Assembly (NCBI GenBank): GCA_028703175.1
Contig: JAQVNJ010000095.1
Span: forward strand, 1 to 24,012
Length of the DNA: 24,012 bases
Source of the DNA: JAAYCB01 sp012744395
GTDB taxonomy: Bacteria; Planctomycetota; Planctomycetia; Pirellulales; Thermoguttaceae
Reading direction: 5' to 3'
How positions within the stretch are numbered: position 1 is the first letter of the stretch; the number at the start of each line of letters is the position of its first letter. This document shows, piece by piece, positions 1-8,190 of the stretch. A model generated the notes under the pieces. The model had not been told where the DNA came from. It saw nothing but the letters and a program-made list of their open reading frames with translations, and searched no databases. The position numbers were made by a program, and so were the translations under genes.

Positions 1-649
1 AAGCGGGGTTCTAGATAAAATCTACCCGGCGGGGTAAGCGGCGGGATACGGGGCGGGATTCCTCTCCAGCCAATCTATTCCAGAGTTCCGCCAGTTATTC
101 CGGTCCCGTAAACCTGGGCGCCGCAGGTATCAAGGCTGCGTTTTGCTGAAGCCCGCCAGGCCACACGTCTCGACAACATACTACCAGTGGCTTGGTTTGC
201 ATTACCCAACGCTTCCTGTTGTCCAGCATAACGACTTCCGTCGCGTTCAGGCAGCTCCGACATGCCCGCCATTCGCAAGGTCAACAATCCGACCATTCCA
301 GATATTCCCGGAAATCAGGGAGTCCAAGCGGGCAGGAGAAAGCGTCGTCAACATGATGACACGTGCTCCATGGCTCGTCCATCCCGAGCTGCACACGTTT
401 TGCCAGCACCTCCGGCGCAAATTTCAACTCATGACGACCACTCCCGGGGCAGTTGAGATTCCGGCATTACCCGTCGGCCTGACCGACCGAGGGCAGTGAT
501 CGGAACCTCATCCCTTCCCGCTGAATCCGCCCGCTGGTAGGGAGAGCGCAACGCGCTGACCTCTGGATTTCTTGGCCGGTCAAAGACGCGGCAATTGACG
601 GCGGTTCAAGCAGCGTACCGACTGACGGGAGAAACGGCAACAGAGGCAC
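1..649. other. Leftmost region without a recognisable gene
   Basis: Only short open frames (about 60-120 codons) occur here on both strands. None has a convincing ribosome binding site, conserved motif or family resemblance that I can see. No rRNA, tRNA or CRISPR pattern was noticed. Because it borders the decayed radical SAM gene at 650-1302, the likeliest reading is degraded genic or intergenic DNA, which is an inference. Confidence 0.4.
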
Positions 650-1302
650 TCACCCCCATCGTGGGGAGGGTGATCTCAACCGCTCACCGGATTCTTGCAA
701 ACATTGGTCTCGTATTGGTTCACGATGCCTGAAGGCGTTGCGGACGCCGGGGCACAGGCCGCACTGCGGGATTGCCTCTGCTGCAAGAAAAGCTGCAACA
801 CCGGAGTCGGCCGAACTCGACGGGCAGCCCTCGTAGTCACGAAAGCGTTGCCAGTGCGGTGCCCGCTGCAAATTCAGCTTCGTCTCCATCAAACTGAAAT
901 ACGCCAGCGCCGGGCACTTCCGCACAGCCCCCGATACAACTGAGCGCAGGTCTTCTGCATGCAAACCCTATACGCGGCTTGTGGATCCGAGTTGAACGGC
1001 ATCGGCGTCCCATCCACAATCCGATACTGCCGCATCCACCCTCGATGCGACTGCCGGATCTTGGTTCCGATGCCCGGGTATTCGGCTTGCCACCGCCACA
1101 GGAGTCTCTTGACCTTGGCGAACGCCTTCATGTATTGCGGGGCCGTCCCGTGCTGGCTGACGTCGAGGCGACAATTGGCCTCGACTAGTGTCCGAGGCAA
1201 CTCCGGGTGCCGGTGAAGAAGGAACCCATTGCTGACGAGCATCAGCTCCGAATCGGGCCAAGCCCGTCGGGCCAGACGGACATGCTCGACAAGTCGCGGG
1301 GT
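650..1302 (-). pseudogene. Radical SAM/SPASM-type protein, truncated and frameshifted remnant
   Basis: Two minus-strand frames join into the C-terminal two thirds of a radical SAM protein. The first (1302 down to about 922) reads LVEHVRLARRAWPDSEL, then LVSNGFLLHRHPELPRTL and CRLDVSQHG, which is the typical end of a radical SAM barrel. It continues to CMQKTCAQLYRG. The expected continuation, RKCPALAYF, is in the next frame (about 922 down to 650), followed by ETKLNLQ and a final QCGLCP cysteine motif of SPASM type. A single-base deletion near 922 explains the switch. The N-terminal half with the CxxxCxxC iron-sulfur motif is missing: upstream of LVEHV the frame meets a stop at 1303-1305, beside a palindromic element. 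Intact relatives run about 300-400 residues. The substrate cannot be told. I am confident it is a relic of this superfamily, less so about the subfamily. Confidence 0.72.
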
Positions 1303-1345
1303 TCACGGGGACTGTCCCTTTCGGGCCCGGCGCAGGGTGTGAACC
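1300..1345. repeat. Palindromic REP-like element with GGGACtGTCCC core
   Basis: The 11-bp palindrome GGGACTGTCCC (1308-1318) is enclosed by the outer inverted pair GGTTCAC (1300-1306) and GTGAACC (1339-1345). Cores of the GGGGACAGTCCC type are, in my recollection, recurrent extragenic palindromes in many bacteria and often accompany REP-associated transposases. A possible transposase of that type starts at the opposite end of this window. The element sits exactly where the radical SAM remnant loses its N-terminus. Confidence 0.45.
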
Positions 1346-1467
1346 GTTGCCGCGGGCGGTCAGCCGGCCGTCGACGGGCAAACCCGCCGAGAGATCGTCG
1401 GCGCGGCACGTCCCTTGGCGGCTTCTGGCGATCCTTTGAATTGCCGCAATCCGGTTCCCCCTGGACT

Positions 1468-3013
1468 TCACTTGCGAGAGAAAGTCAGCGTCTGTCCCGC
1501 TCGGGTCTCCAGGAGCAGGTCCTGGCCCTCCGCCTGGACGCTCTCCGGCTCGGCGCCGGTCAGCCGGTAGCCATCCTCGCCGAACGGATTCTCAAGGCGG
1601 AGGACGCCCCCTGCCTCGGAAACGATCTGGACCGCCTCGGTGCGGCCGCCGTTGCGCGTGGCGGAGACGACAAATGCCCCTTCCGCCCGTAATCCCCGGA
1701 ACGACACCTCGCGCCACCCGGCGGGGATTGCCGGGAACAGGCGGATCGTGCCGCTATAACTTTGCAGCAGCATCTCCTGAAGCCCGGCCGCGGCGGCGAA
1801 ATTGCCCTCCAGTGTAAACGGCCGATATCGGAAGTTGGAGTAACCTTGGCCGGATTGGTCGCCGTTGGCGTGGAACCCGTTGCGCAGGCAGAAGGCGCGC
1901 GAGAAGACCTCCAGGGCCCGTTCGGCCTTTTCGCCGTCCCGCGCCCGGGCGGCCAGATTCGCCAGCCAGGCGAAGCTATAGCCGCACCATTGGCTGGTGC
2001 CCTGGGCGTCGAGGTCGGCCAGCGAGCCCTTGATGATCGCCCGGTCGCGCTCTCCGTTCTCCCAGCAGATCGACCCCAGCGGATGGATCGCCATCAAGTG
2101 CGAAAAGTGGCGATGCGAGCCCGGCAGCGGATCGTCTTTCGCCACCAGCAGCTTGAGGTCGTCGGCGGCGACGGCCAGCTCGGGCATCCCCGCGAGCAGT
2201 CCCCGCCAGCGGTTCGCCTCGGCCGGCTCCTCCACCTGTTCCGCCAATTCGGCCGTCTTCTCGAACGTCCAGCGGATCAGGGCCAGGTCATAGTTGGTGA
2301 TCGAGGGAAACCAGGCCCGAAGCTGATTGTCATGGATTTCCGGGGAGGAACTCCGCGGCAGCGTCCGCTTGCCGTCGGGGCCCTTCTCCGTCACCGCTTC
2401 GAGAAACGTGGCGACCTGCCTGAGCCAGGGATAAGCCCTCTGTTCGAGGAACTGCCGATCCATGCTGTAGCGCCAATGCAGCCAGAAATGGTGTGCCAGC
2501 CAGGCGGCGGTGGTCGCCGAGTGCGTGTACGAGGACGCGCACGGCTGCGCTGTTGCCGAACCGCACCGCGCAGACGGCATGGCCGAGATCGAGCGACGCG
2601 TCGCGGAACGGGCATTCCTCGTCGAACATCAATTCGATGCGTCCCGCGGGAATCTTCGTGGGGCCCGGATTCCGGTAGGGAGCCTCGTACAACCGGCGGA
2701 GATCCTCGATCCGGCCTTCCGAAACCCACCGGCGCATCGTCCTGTACGAGTAATCAGCCGACTCGAATTCAGGCACCGGCCGCAGGTCCCACCGATCGGT
2801 GCGGTCCAACGAGATTCGCAGCGGCCGGCCATCGCCCCAGACCAACGCGCCCAGCAACCCGTTGCCCAAGGGCATCGCTTCGTCCCAGACGCGCGCCGGC
2901 TCGGTGTAATGAAGTCCATGCTGCTGCTGCGGCTCCCCGCCGGCCGCGAGACACGACGCGGTTGCCGCGGTGCACCAGCACAAGATCAGACATCCGGCTA
3001 GAGGTCGCTTCAT
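1468..3013 (-). pseudogene. GH95 alpha-L-fucosidase, secreted, with internal deletion and frame change
   Basis: Glycoside hydrolase family 95 enzymes release L-fucose from glycans. The start at 3013 opens with a signal peptide (MKRPLAGCLILCW, Ala-rich, Cys near residue 20) and then GH95 N-terminal sequence: PARVWDEAMPLGNGLLGALVWG and SLDRTDRWDLR. That frame is sensible down to about 2535, then turns into nonsense and stops at 2330. A second frame takes over from about 2545 (HSATTAAWLAHHFWLHWRY) and carries the C-terminal half of the helical barrel, including SSSPEIHDNQLRAWFPS, GSHRHFSHLMAIHP, NGFHANGDQSGQGYS and a C-terminal beta domain ending at 1468. The parts total about 510 residues against roughly 750-800 in the family, so about 250 residues are missing. 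These include the stretch where the NxN catalytic asparagines would lie. It follows the ceramidase-like gene by 74 bp and was probably co-transcribed. An assembly collapse is an alternative explanation. Confidence 0.8.
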
Positions 3014-3087
3014 GGTTCTTGCTCCAGGCCCATCTGGCGCCAAATCCACTCGCCTCCGGTTGGTGGAATGCAGATCGCCCGCTGCGA

Positions 3088-5247
3088 TCATTTCACCGCG
3101 AGGCGCGCGACTTCGTCGGCGGTCAGCGCGCGATCGAAGACCGCGATCTCATCCAACCGGCCTTCCCAGTTGGAGTCGTTGTCGCTGCGGCCGCCAAAGA
3201 AACACTGTTCGAGATCGGCGGGGAGATCCGCTGCGGCTTTCGTTTCGATCTCGATCCGCCCGTTGAGATACACGCGCACGGTCTCCGCATCGCGGACGAG
3301 GACAACGTGGCGCCACTGCCAGCGGGGAATCTCGCTCTTGCCGGCGACCGCCGTGCCGGGGTCGTCGCCGTGGAGAAACACGAGCCTGCCGGCGTGGCCG
3401 CTCGTTCCGCCGATGCCCAGGTGGTCGCCGTGCGTCCCCAGGCCGTGGTCGTGGCCGCGGGAGAAGAGCCAGCCGCTCATCGCGCGCCCGTCGTTGGGCA
3501 TGCCGTTCCATAACCACAGGGAGACGGAGTAGCGGTCGGCGAGGCCGCCCAGACGCGCCCGCAGCCGGCCGCCGGCGAAGTGCGGCGCCCGGTTCACCTC
3601 GTCCCCTCCGCAGAAGCTCGCCGAGGAGGGCCCTTCCAGATAGTAGGCGATTTCCGGCTCGTAGACGGCGTCGTGGCCTCGGCCGCCGGCGTCGGCGGCG
3701 TGGGGCCCGGCGAACTCGTTCAGCCGCCAGTAGGCGGCCGGCCTGGCGTCCAGGATCGCCCGCGCGGCCGGCCCGTCGCCGAGCTTCCACGCGCGGCGCG
3801 GTTTGCCGCTGAGCCTCTCCAGCATCCCGATGGCCGCTTCGACGATCTTCGGCTCGGCCATCACTTCCAGACCGGCGGAGCGGGCCGGCCAGGTGTTGTA
3901 GCCGCCGAAAAGATGCTGCTCGGGCGGCGGAATGTAGCCGTCGCCGCCGTTGGCCAGTTCGATCACCATGTTGTGCGGCAGCGGGCTGGCGGCCTTGATC
4001 TTCAGGCCGCTGATCGCATACGTCTCGCAGGACGTGGCGGCGATGCCGATCTCGCCGATCCGCAGGGCCTGCACCACGACCTGCGTCTTCTGCCGCTCGT
4101 GGAGCATGATCTGCTCGCGCGCGTAGACTTCGGTCGTCGTCTTCGGCAGCCGGTCGCCCATCTCGGCAACCACCCGCTGCGCCCATTCCAGGCGTTGTTT
4201 GTCGGGCACGCGGTAATCCAGCGTCATGCGGCGCTCGGCCATCGCCAGGTCCACGTCTTCGCGATGGCGGATTCCCCGCAGGGCGGCGATGGCGATCTCT
4301 ACCAGGCCGTCGGCATACTCCTCGATCGAAAGCTTCGCATTCCACTCGCTCTCCGGCTTGGTGTAATCGCGTCGCCAGATGTCGCCGCTGCAACCGTGCG
4401 ACAGGATGCCCACAAAGGGCGCCTTTCCCGGCGCGTCGTGCGGTGCAAGTCGTCGCTTCAACCCGTCGCAGAACAAGCCGTAGTAATCCGGGCTGATCTC
4501 CTGATCGCCGAAGTAGTGCATGGAGAAATTCCCCAGCACGGCCAGCGGCCGGCCGTCGCGGGCCTGAATCGAGATCAGCGCCAGATCGGGGTCCTCGGGG
4601 CCGGACTCGCCGGTCACGTCGTCCCAAATCCGGCCGGCATGCATGTTGGCGCGGACCGTCTTGTTTCCAAACGGGTCCTCGGCCAGGCGATCGGGCCTCC
4701 TGATCCACCGCCGCAGGGCGGTGAATTCGGCGGCCTGGGCCTTGGCGAAGCCGGCCCGCGCCGGTTCGAGAGCGGCCTGGGCCGCGGCCACGGCCTCCAC
4801 GAGCTTGTCTTGCAGGAAGGGGACATACGCCGGGTCGGCGTCGGTGCCGAGGCAGCCCATCGAAGACGGCGCGCTGTGCGCGTGAACGGCGGAGATCAGC
4901 ATCCGGCTCGCGGGGATGCCCGTCCGCTTCTCGGCCATCGCCTTGGCCTGATCCAGCACCGGCCGGCTCAGCATGCAGCTATCGACGACGACGATCGCCA
5001 GTTGGGTCTTGCCGTCGTCCAGGGCCAGCGCGCGGGCGTGGATGGGCGTCTTGATCTTGTCAACCGAGCGGCTCAACATGCCGCCGTTGACCAGCACCGG
5101 CAGCTTCGGCGGCGTGATGTCGACGGCGGCCGCGCCTGCCTTGAACTCCGCCAGGGCGGGCAGGCCCCAGGCTCCGACAAGCGCCAGTGCAACGGCCAGG
5201 AGTTCCGCGGAAAAGGGCATCGGGTGAGCAGAATCGGCAGGCTTCAT
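3088..5247 (-). CDS. Secreted neutral-ceramidase-like protein with C-terminal LamG domain
   Basis: A 719-residue exported protein. I chose the ATG at 5247 because GGAGG lies just upstream and a signal peptide follows (hydrophobic ELLAVALALVGAWGLPALA). Residues about 35-430 resemble the neutral/alkaline non-lysosomal ceramidase N-terminal domain: GAAAVDITPP near the start, AVHAHSAPSS near residue 120 where ceramidases have THTHSGP-type zinc ligands, NFSMHYFGD near 240, and SHGCSGDIW near 280 in the area of the nucleophile loop. The canonical GDxSPN serine motif is not seen, so true ceramidase activity is doubtful. Another amide or ester hydrolysis is possible. Residues about 500-719 form a concanavalin-like (LamG-type) carbohydrate-binding jelly roll (RPAAYWRLNE, WQWRHVVLVRD, VRVYLNGR, GRLDEIAVFDRAL). 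The GH95 remnant downstream suggests a polysaccharide or glycolipid degradation context in the periplasm or outside the cell. The frame is open further upstream to 5628 without family-like sequence. Confidence 0.85.
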   Translation of the reverse strand: MKPADSAHPMPFSAELLAVALALVGAWGLPALAEFKAGAAAVDITPPKLPVLVNGGMLSRSVDKIKTPIHARALALDDGKTQLAIVVVDSCMLSRPVLDQAKAMAEKRTGIPASRMLISAVHAHSAPSSMGCLGTDADPAYVPFLQDKLVEAVAAAQAALEPARAGFAKAQAAEFTALRRWIRRPDRLAEDPFGNKTVRANMHAGRIWDDVTGESGPEDPDLALISIQARDGRPLAVLGNFSMHYFGDQEISPDYYGLFCDGLKRRLAPHDAPGKAPFVGILSHGCSGDIWRRDYTKPESEWNAKLSIEEYADGLVEIAIAALRGIRHREDVDLAMAERRMTLDYRVPDKQRLEWAQRVVAEMGDRLPKTTTEVYAREQIMLHERQKTQVVVQALRIGEIGIAATSCETYAISGLKIKAASPLPHNMVIELANGGDGYIPPPEQHLFGGYNTWPARSAGLEVMAEPKIVEAAIGMLERLSGKPRRAWKLGDGPAARAILDARPAAYWRLNEFAGPHAADAGGRGHDAVYEPEIAYYLEGPSSASFCGGDEVNRAPHFAGGRLRARLGGLADRYSVSLWLWNGMPNDGRAMSGWLFSRGHDHGLGTHGDHLGIGGTSGHAGRLVFLHGDDPGTAVAGKSEIPRWQWRHVVLVRDAETVRVYLNGRIEIETKAAADLPADLEQCFFGGRSDNDSNWEGRLDEIAVFDRALTADEVARLAVK

Positions 5248-5671
5248 CACATCCTCCAGGTGGCGGCTTCCTTCCAGGCGAATCGAGAACACTTCTCCGC
5301 CGCTCGTCATCAAGCGCCAGCGGCAGTCCCTATCCATAACCCGATCCACGCTGGCGGTCAAGCAGCCGCTCTCCATTTGCGCTGAAGGCCTGTAGGTGGT
5401 CCAGAGCGGCCCATCCCTGTTGCGGAACGCATTGTCTTGACGCGCACCGTCAGAGGAAACGCCGGCATCACCGAAACGCGCGCGGCGGCCCACCAGGAGG
5501 CGGCGCTGGGCGTCTCCGCCCGTGCTCGGTGGGGCGGCGCTGCCGTCTTGATTGCGTGGGCTGCTTCTGGTTCCTGGCGGCGCTGGCGGCCGGTTGAACC
5601 GCCCCGGGGTTGGCCCGCTCTCGACCACCCTGCGGACTGTAGTGAGGCGCCACGTGACGTTTACGCTCTCC
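5248..5671. other. Intergenic region upstream of the ceramidase-like gene
   Basis: This gap of 424 bp lies between the PEP-CTERM gene and the ceramidase-like gene, both on the minus strand. The only clear signal is the ribosome binding site of the latter (GGAGG about 5 nt before the ATG at 5247). It presumably holds the promoter of the ceramidase-like/GH95 unit, but I found no convincing -35/-10 pair and no strong terminator hairpin. Confidence 0.5.
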
Positions 5672-7024
5672 CTATCGTCGGCGTCTGAAGAGCAGACATG
5701 CCAGGCCGCCGCCGACCCAGATCAGGATGCTCGCCGGCTCGGGCACCACGCTGCTTCCCGGAGTGTCGCCCGGTGTGTCGCCCGGAGTGTCGCCCGGTGT
5801 GTCGCCCGGAGTGTCGCCCGGTGTGTCGCCGGGTGTGTCGCCCGGAGTGTCGCCACCAGATGAACCGCCCCCCCCTGATCCTCCGCCGGGCCAAATCGGC
5901 ACGATCGGGATGATCGGCGTGCCGTGGCCGGGCGCGCCGCCGCCCGCACCGGCCTGTGGGGTTGGAGTGAATCGCTGCCAGCCGCCGGCGTGTGCCGCGA
6001 CGGCATTGGACTGGGTTTGCCCGGAGGAACCATCGGCGTCGCCGAGTTCGGGCCGGTGCGCCGCCAGGGCGTCGCTCTCGGCGCAGCGGGCGACGCGGAA
6101 ACCGGTCAGGCAGTCCTCATGGGTCTTGGGGACGTATGGGTCCCGTACGTAGGCAGCCACTTCGCGGGCGTCCTGTCCATGGAACGAACCACCGCGCCGG
6201 ACGGCGCGCGAGCCGGCGGGCGTCTCGATCCATTCCCAGACGTTCCCCAACCGGTCGAACGTGCCGTACGGGCCGGGGCCCGATGCGAATTCGCCCACGG
6301 CGGTCATGTCGTAGAACGAATCGAGTGAGTCGTAAATCCCCTGGAAGCTGGCACCGCGGCCCCCCAGGATGTGCCCGAGCAGGAGACCGCCATCGGTGGG
6401 ATGGCGCCAGTAATTGCCGGTAATCCCGTCGTTCGCGTGGTAGGCAGCCTTGTACCACTCGTCTTCGGTCGGAAGAAAGTAGGCCATGCCGGAGCGGCTG
6501 GTCGCCTGCTCGTGGACGACGACGTCTGACAGGTGACCCTCGGTGAAGTGGTAGACCCCTCGTTCCGTGTCGCCGGTTGTCAGCCAATTGGCGAACCGCG
6601 CGGCGTCGTACCAGCTTACATAGTTGACCGGCCGGTTGGCATAGTCGGCCGCCACGCGATACGTGTAGCTGCCCGCTGCTCCGATCCGCTCGATCTTGCA
6701 TCCGAAAGAGCACGACCCCATCAGCGGATTGTACAGCCCGTGGGGATCGCTAGCCGCCACCGCATTGAGAAACCGGGTGTACTGCCCGGCGGTGATCTCA
6801 TACTCTCCGATGCTGAAATCGTAGTCCACCGCACCATACTGGGTGGTATCCGCGGCGTTGCCAGGATTGCCGATCGGAACGAATTCCAGGGCGTTCAACT
6901 CGTCCGTGACGAACGGTTTGTCGGGCTGATTCTCGGGTGCGACAATCCCCGCGGAAGCCGCCGCAGCCAACAACGCCGCGACGATCAGCGGTGCGGGCAA
7001 CCAGGCCTGCAACCTGGTGTCCAT
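5672..7024 (-). CDS. Exported SUMF1/FGE-like domain protein with PEP-CTERM sorting tail
   Basis: A 450-residue protein starting at 7024, with GAGGAG upstream and an N-terminal signal peptide (LIVAALLAAAASAG). Residues about 45-315 form a formylglycine-generating-enzyme/SUMF1-like fold: IGEYEITAGQYTRFLNAV, RPVNYVSWYDAARFANWL, YFLPTEDEWYKAAY, GNVWEWIETP, RAVRRGGSF, TGFRVAR. Many exported family members in planctomycetes are not sulfatase activators and probably have binding or structural roles, so I do not assign FGE catalysis. A Gly/Pro/Ser-rich linker follows with eight perfect GDTP units (about residues 391-422), then a textbook PEP-CTERM: VPEP, a hydrophobic segment (ASILIWVGGGLACLLF) and a final RRRR cluster. 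PEP-CTERM proteins are processed by exosortase and displayed on the surface or in the matrix. No exosortase gene is in the window. It lies on the same strand as the ceramidase-like gene but 424 bp away, so it is probably a separate transcript. Confidence 0.88.
   Translation of the reverse strand: MDTRLQAWLPAPLIVAALLAAAASAGIVAPENQPDKPFVTDELNALEFVPIGNPGNAADTTQYGAVDYDFSIGEYEITAGQYTRFLNAVAASDPHGLYNPLMGSCSFGCKIERIGAAGSYTYRVAADYANRPVNYVSWYDAARFANWLTTGDTERGVYHFTEGHLSDVVVHEQATSRSGMAYFLPTEDEWYKAAYHANDGITGNYWRHPTDGGLLLGHILGGRGASFQGIYDSLDSFYDMTAVGEFASGPGPYGTFDRLGNVWEWIETPAGSRAVRRGGSFHGQDAREVAAYVRDPYVPKTHEDCLTGFRVARCAESDALAAHRPELGDADGSSGQTQSNAVAAHAGGWQRFTPTPQAGAGGGAPGHGTPIIPIVPIWPGGGSGGGGSSGGDTPGDTPGDTPGDTPGDTPGDTPGDTPGDTPGSSVVPEPASILIWVGGGLACLLFRRRR
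5759..5854 (-). repeat. Eight tandem 12-bp units encoding Gly-Asp-Thr-Pro
   Basis: On the plus strand the unit is CGGAGTGTCGCC or CGGTGTGTCGCC, repeated eight times without interruption. The units largely alternate at the fourth base (a/t), a silent change in the Thr codon, and one unit carries GGG for CGG-type variation. In frame, they give an eight-fold GDTP spacer directly before the PEP-CTERM anchor of the surrounding gene. Such an array could change copy number by slippage without a frameshift. Confidence 0.9.
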
Positions 7025-7507
7025 GCCTCTTCTCCTCGATGCCTCTTCTCGGAAACCGGTGGTGTTCAGTTATCCTCCCCAGGATGTGATGCTGATGTCT
7101 GGATCAGCAGAATATGTCCGCGGTTGGCCCCTCTCCAGCACGAGGCCTCCTATCCGACTCGGAGAGCCCCATTCTAGCAGGAATGCGTCGCCAAGTCGCG
7201 GGCATTCCGCACAATCCTCTTGCACTCTCATGGGTATTTCCGCCAACGGCCCCCGTTTCTTAACAGGCTTCCGAGTAGTTCCCGATGAAAAGAAACTGAA
7301 AAAATCTTGGTATTTGCGCTTTAGCGCAATCAACCTGGAGGCAGCGGAATTTGGCCCGCGTTGGCGGTCGGGGGCCCTTCCGCATGGCCGCCACGCCGGC
7401 TGCCGAGCGGGCGCGGCGGTTGCGGATTTTCCCGTGGCAGAAGTTGCGCTCCGCAGGGCATGCGCGGTATAATCCTGGGGGAATTCAGGGAAATCGGGAG
7501 GTCTGGA
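7025..7507. other. Divergent intergenic region
   Basis: These 483 bp separate the divergent PEP-CTERM gene (minus) and the small membrane protein gene (plus), so both promoters should be here. Visible signals are the TTGCGC-18-TATAAT promoter at 7444-7473, the hairpin TTGCGC-TTTA-GCGCAA at 7314-7329, the small inverted repeat ATCCT-CCCC-AGGAT at 7072-7085, and a 12-bp direct duplication (ATGCCTCTTCTC at 7023-7034 and 7039-7050) that overlaps the start and ribosome binding region of the PEP-CTERM gene. No coding sequence was recognised. Confidence 0.5.
7444..7473 (+). promoter_or_regulatory. Sigma-70-type promoter for the small membrane protein gene
   Basis: A perfect TATAAT (7468-7473) is preceded at 18 bp by TTGCGC (7444-7449, weak match to TTGACA). 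It lies 35 bp before the ATG at 7508, and GGGAGG stands between them as a ribosome binding site. Transcription would begin around 7480. Confidence 0.6.
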
Positions 7508-7939
7508 ATGATCACAGCGCGGCTGGCCTGTCTGCTGATCGGACACAGGCTCGTGGCCCTTGGCCGCGGCGTGGTGGTCTCCTGGCCGATTGACTGGATT
7601 CTGATCGCGCTGATCGTCTTGTGTTTGTTCGTGTCGTTTCTGATCATCCCCCCCGTTCGCAGGTCGCTGGCAAACATCTTCGCCGTGCTGGCCATCGGGG
7701 CCGGGATTGGCCTCCTGACATGGAGTGCCTGCTCGATCGCGCTCGGCGAGGAAATCCGCAGCCTGGGATCGCTGCCCACCCTGGTGTCGGCGTCCATCGA
7801 CGCGGTCTGCCTGGGGGCCGCTTCGCTAGCCGCGGGAATCGCGGCGCTTCGATTGATCCTCGGCGTGCGACTGGGGCGGTCCGGCGAGGACATCCCCCAT
7901 TCGGCCGGGGTTGGTATTCCGCGGAATCGTCGCTTCTGA
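7508..7939 (+). CDS. Small integral membrane protein, function unknown
   Basis: A 143-residue protein of no family I recognise. The start at 7508 is chosen because GGGAGG lies 7 nt upstream and a TATAAT promoter sits 35 bp before it. The open frame extends further upstream but would run through the promoter. The sequence shows three hydrophobic segments: about residues 24-48 (DWILIALIVLCLFVSFLI), 53-75 (IFAVLAIGAGIGLLTWSA) and 90-116 (SIDAVCLGAASLAAGIAALR). A basic, Pro- and Gly-containing tail of about 25 residues follows. The loops are short, so this is a compact bundle rather than a transporter with a soluble domain. The next gene begins 251 bp downstream and has its own candidate promoter, so functional linkage is uncertain. 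Confidence 0.7.
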   Translation: MITARLACLLIGHRLVALGRGVVVSWPIDWILIALIVLCLFVSFLIIPPVRRSLANIFAVLAIGAGIGLLTWSACSIALGEEIRSLGSLPTLVSASIDAVCLGAASLAAGIAALRLILGVRLGRSGEDIPHSAGVGIPRNRRF

Positions 7940-8080
7940 GCCGATCGCGCGGGTCCTGCGCCGCTCCGCGCTTTGCCGCCGCAAGCGTTAAGCCGAATTG
8001 TCTGAATTCCCTGATCCTGCCGGAGAATATGACTGGGCGGAGGGGGGAGGCCGCGAAACACCGGCGGGCTGCCCTTTTCG

Positions 8081-8108
8081 TTGGGATCGTGGCCCCTCCG
8101 CGTAGGAT
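8081..8108 (+). promoter_or_regulatory. Candidate promoter for the receiver-like/hydrolase pair
   Basis: TTGGGA (8081-8086) and TAGGAT (8103-8108) are spaced 16 bp apart. Each matches four of six consensus bases. They lie about 80 bp before the ATG at 8191. The leader that would result is G/C-rich. This is a weak call. Confidence 0.33.
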
Positions 8109-8190
8109 AAATGAGTCTGGGGGGCCTCCCGCAGTTGCCGGCCCCCGCGGCGTGCGTTCGGCAGAGTGTTCCACACCTTGGGAGAATCCG

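Noticed and set aside
143..499. 118-codon plus-strand frame at the left end
   Set aside because: No ribosome binding site, no recognisable motif, and overlapping alternatives of equal quality in other frames.
1762..5385. Two plus-strand open frames of about 580-600 codons
   Set aside because: They mirror the GH95 remnant and the ceramidase-like gene, and their composition is typical of shadows with no domain signature.
5248..5628. N-terminal extension of the ceramidase-like gene to 5628
   Set aside because: It would place 127 non-conserved Arg/Pro-rich residues before a clear signal peptide that has its own GGAGG site.
5759..5854. Possible CRISPR array
   Set aside because: The 12-bp units are directly adjacent with no spacers and encode an in-frame GDTP repeat.
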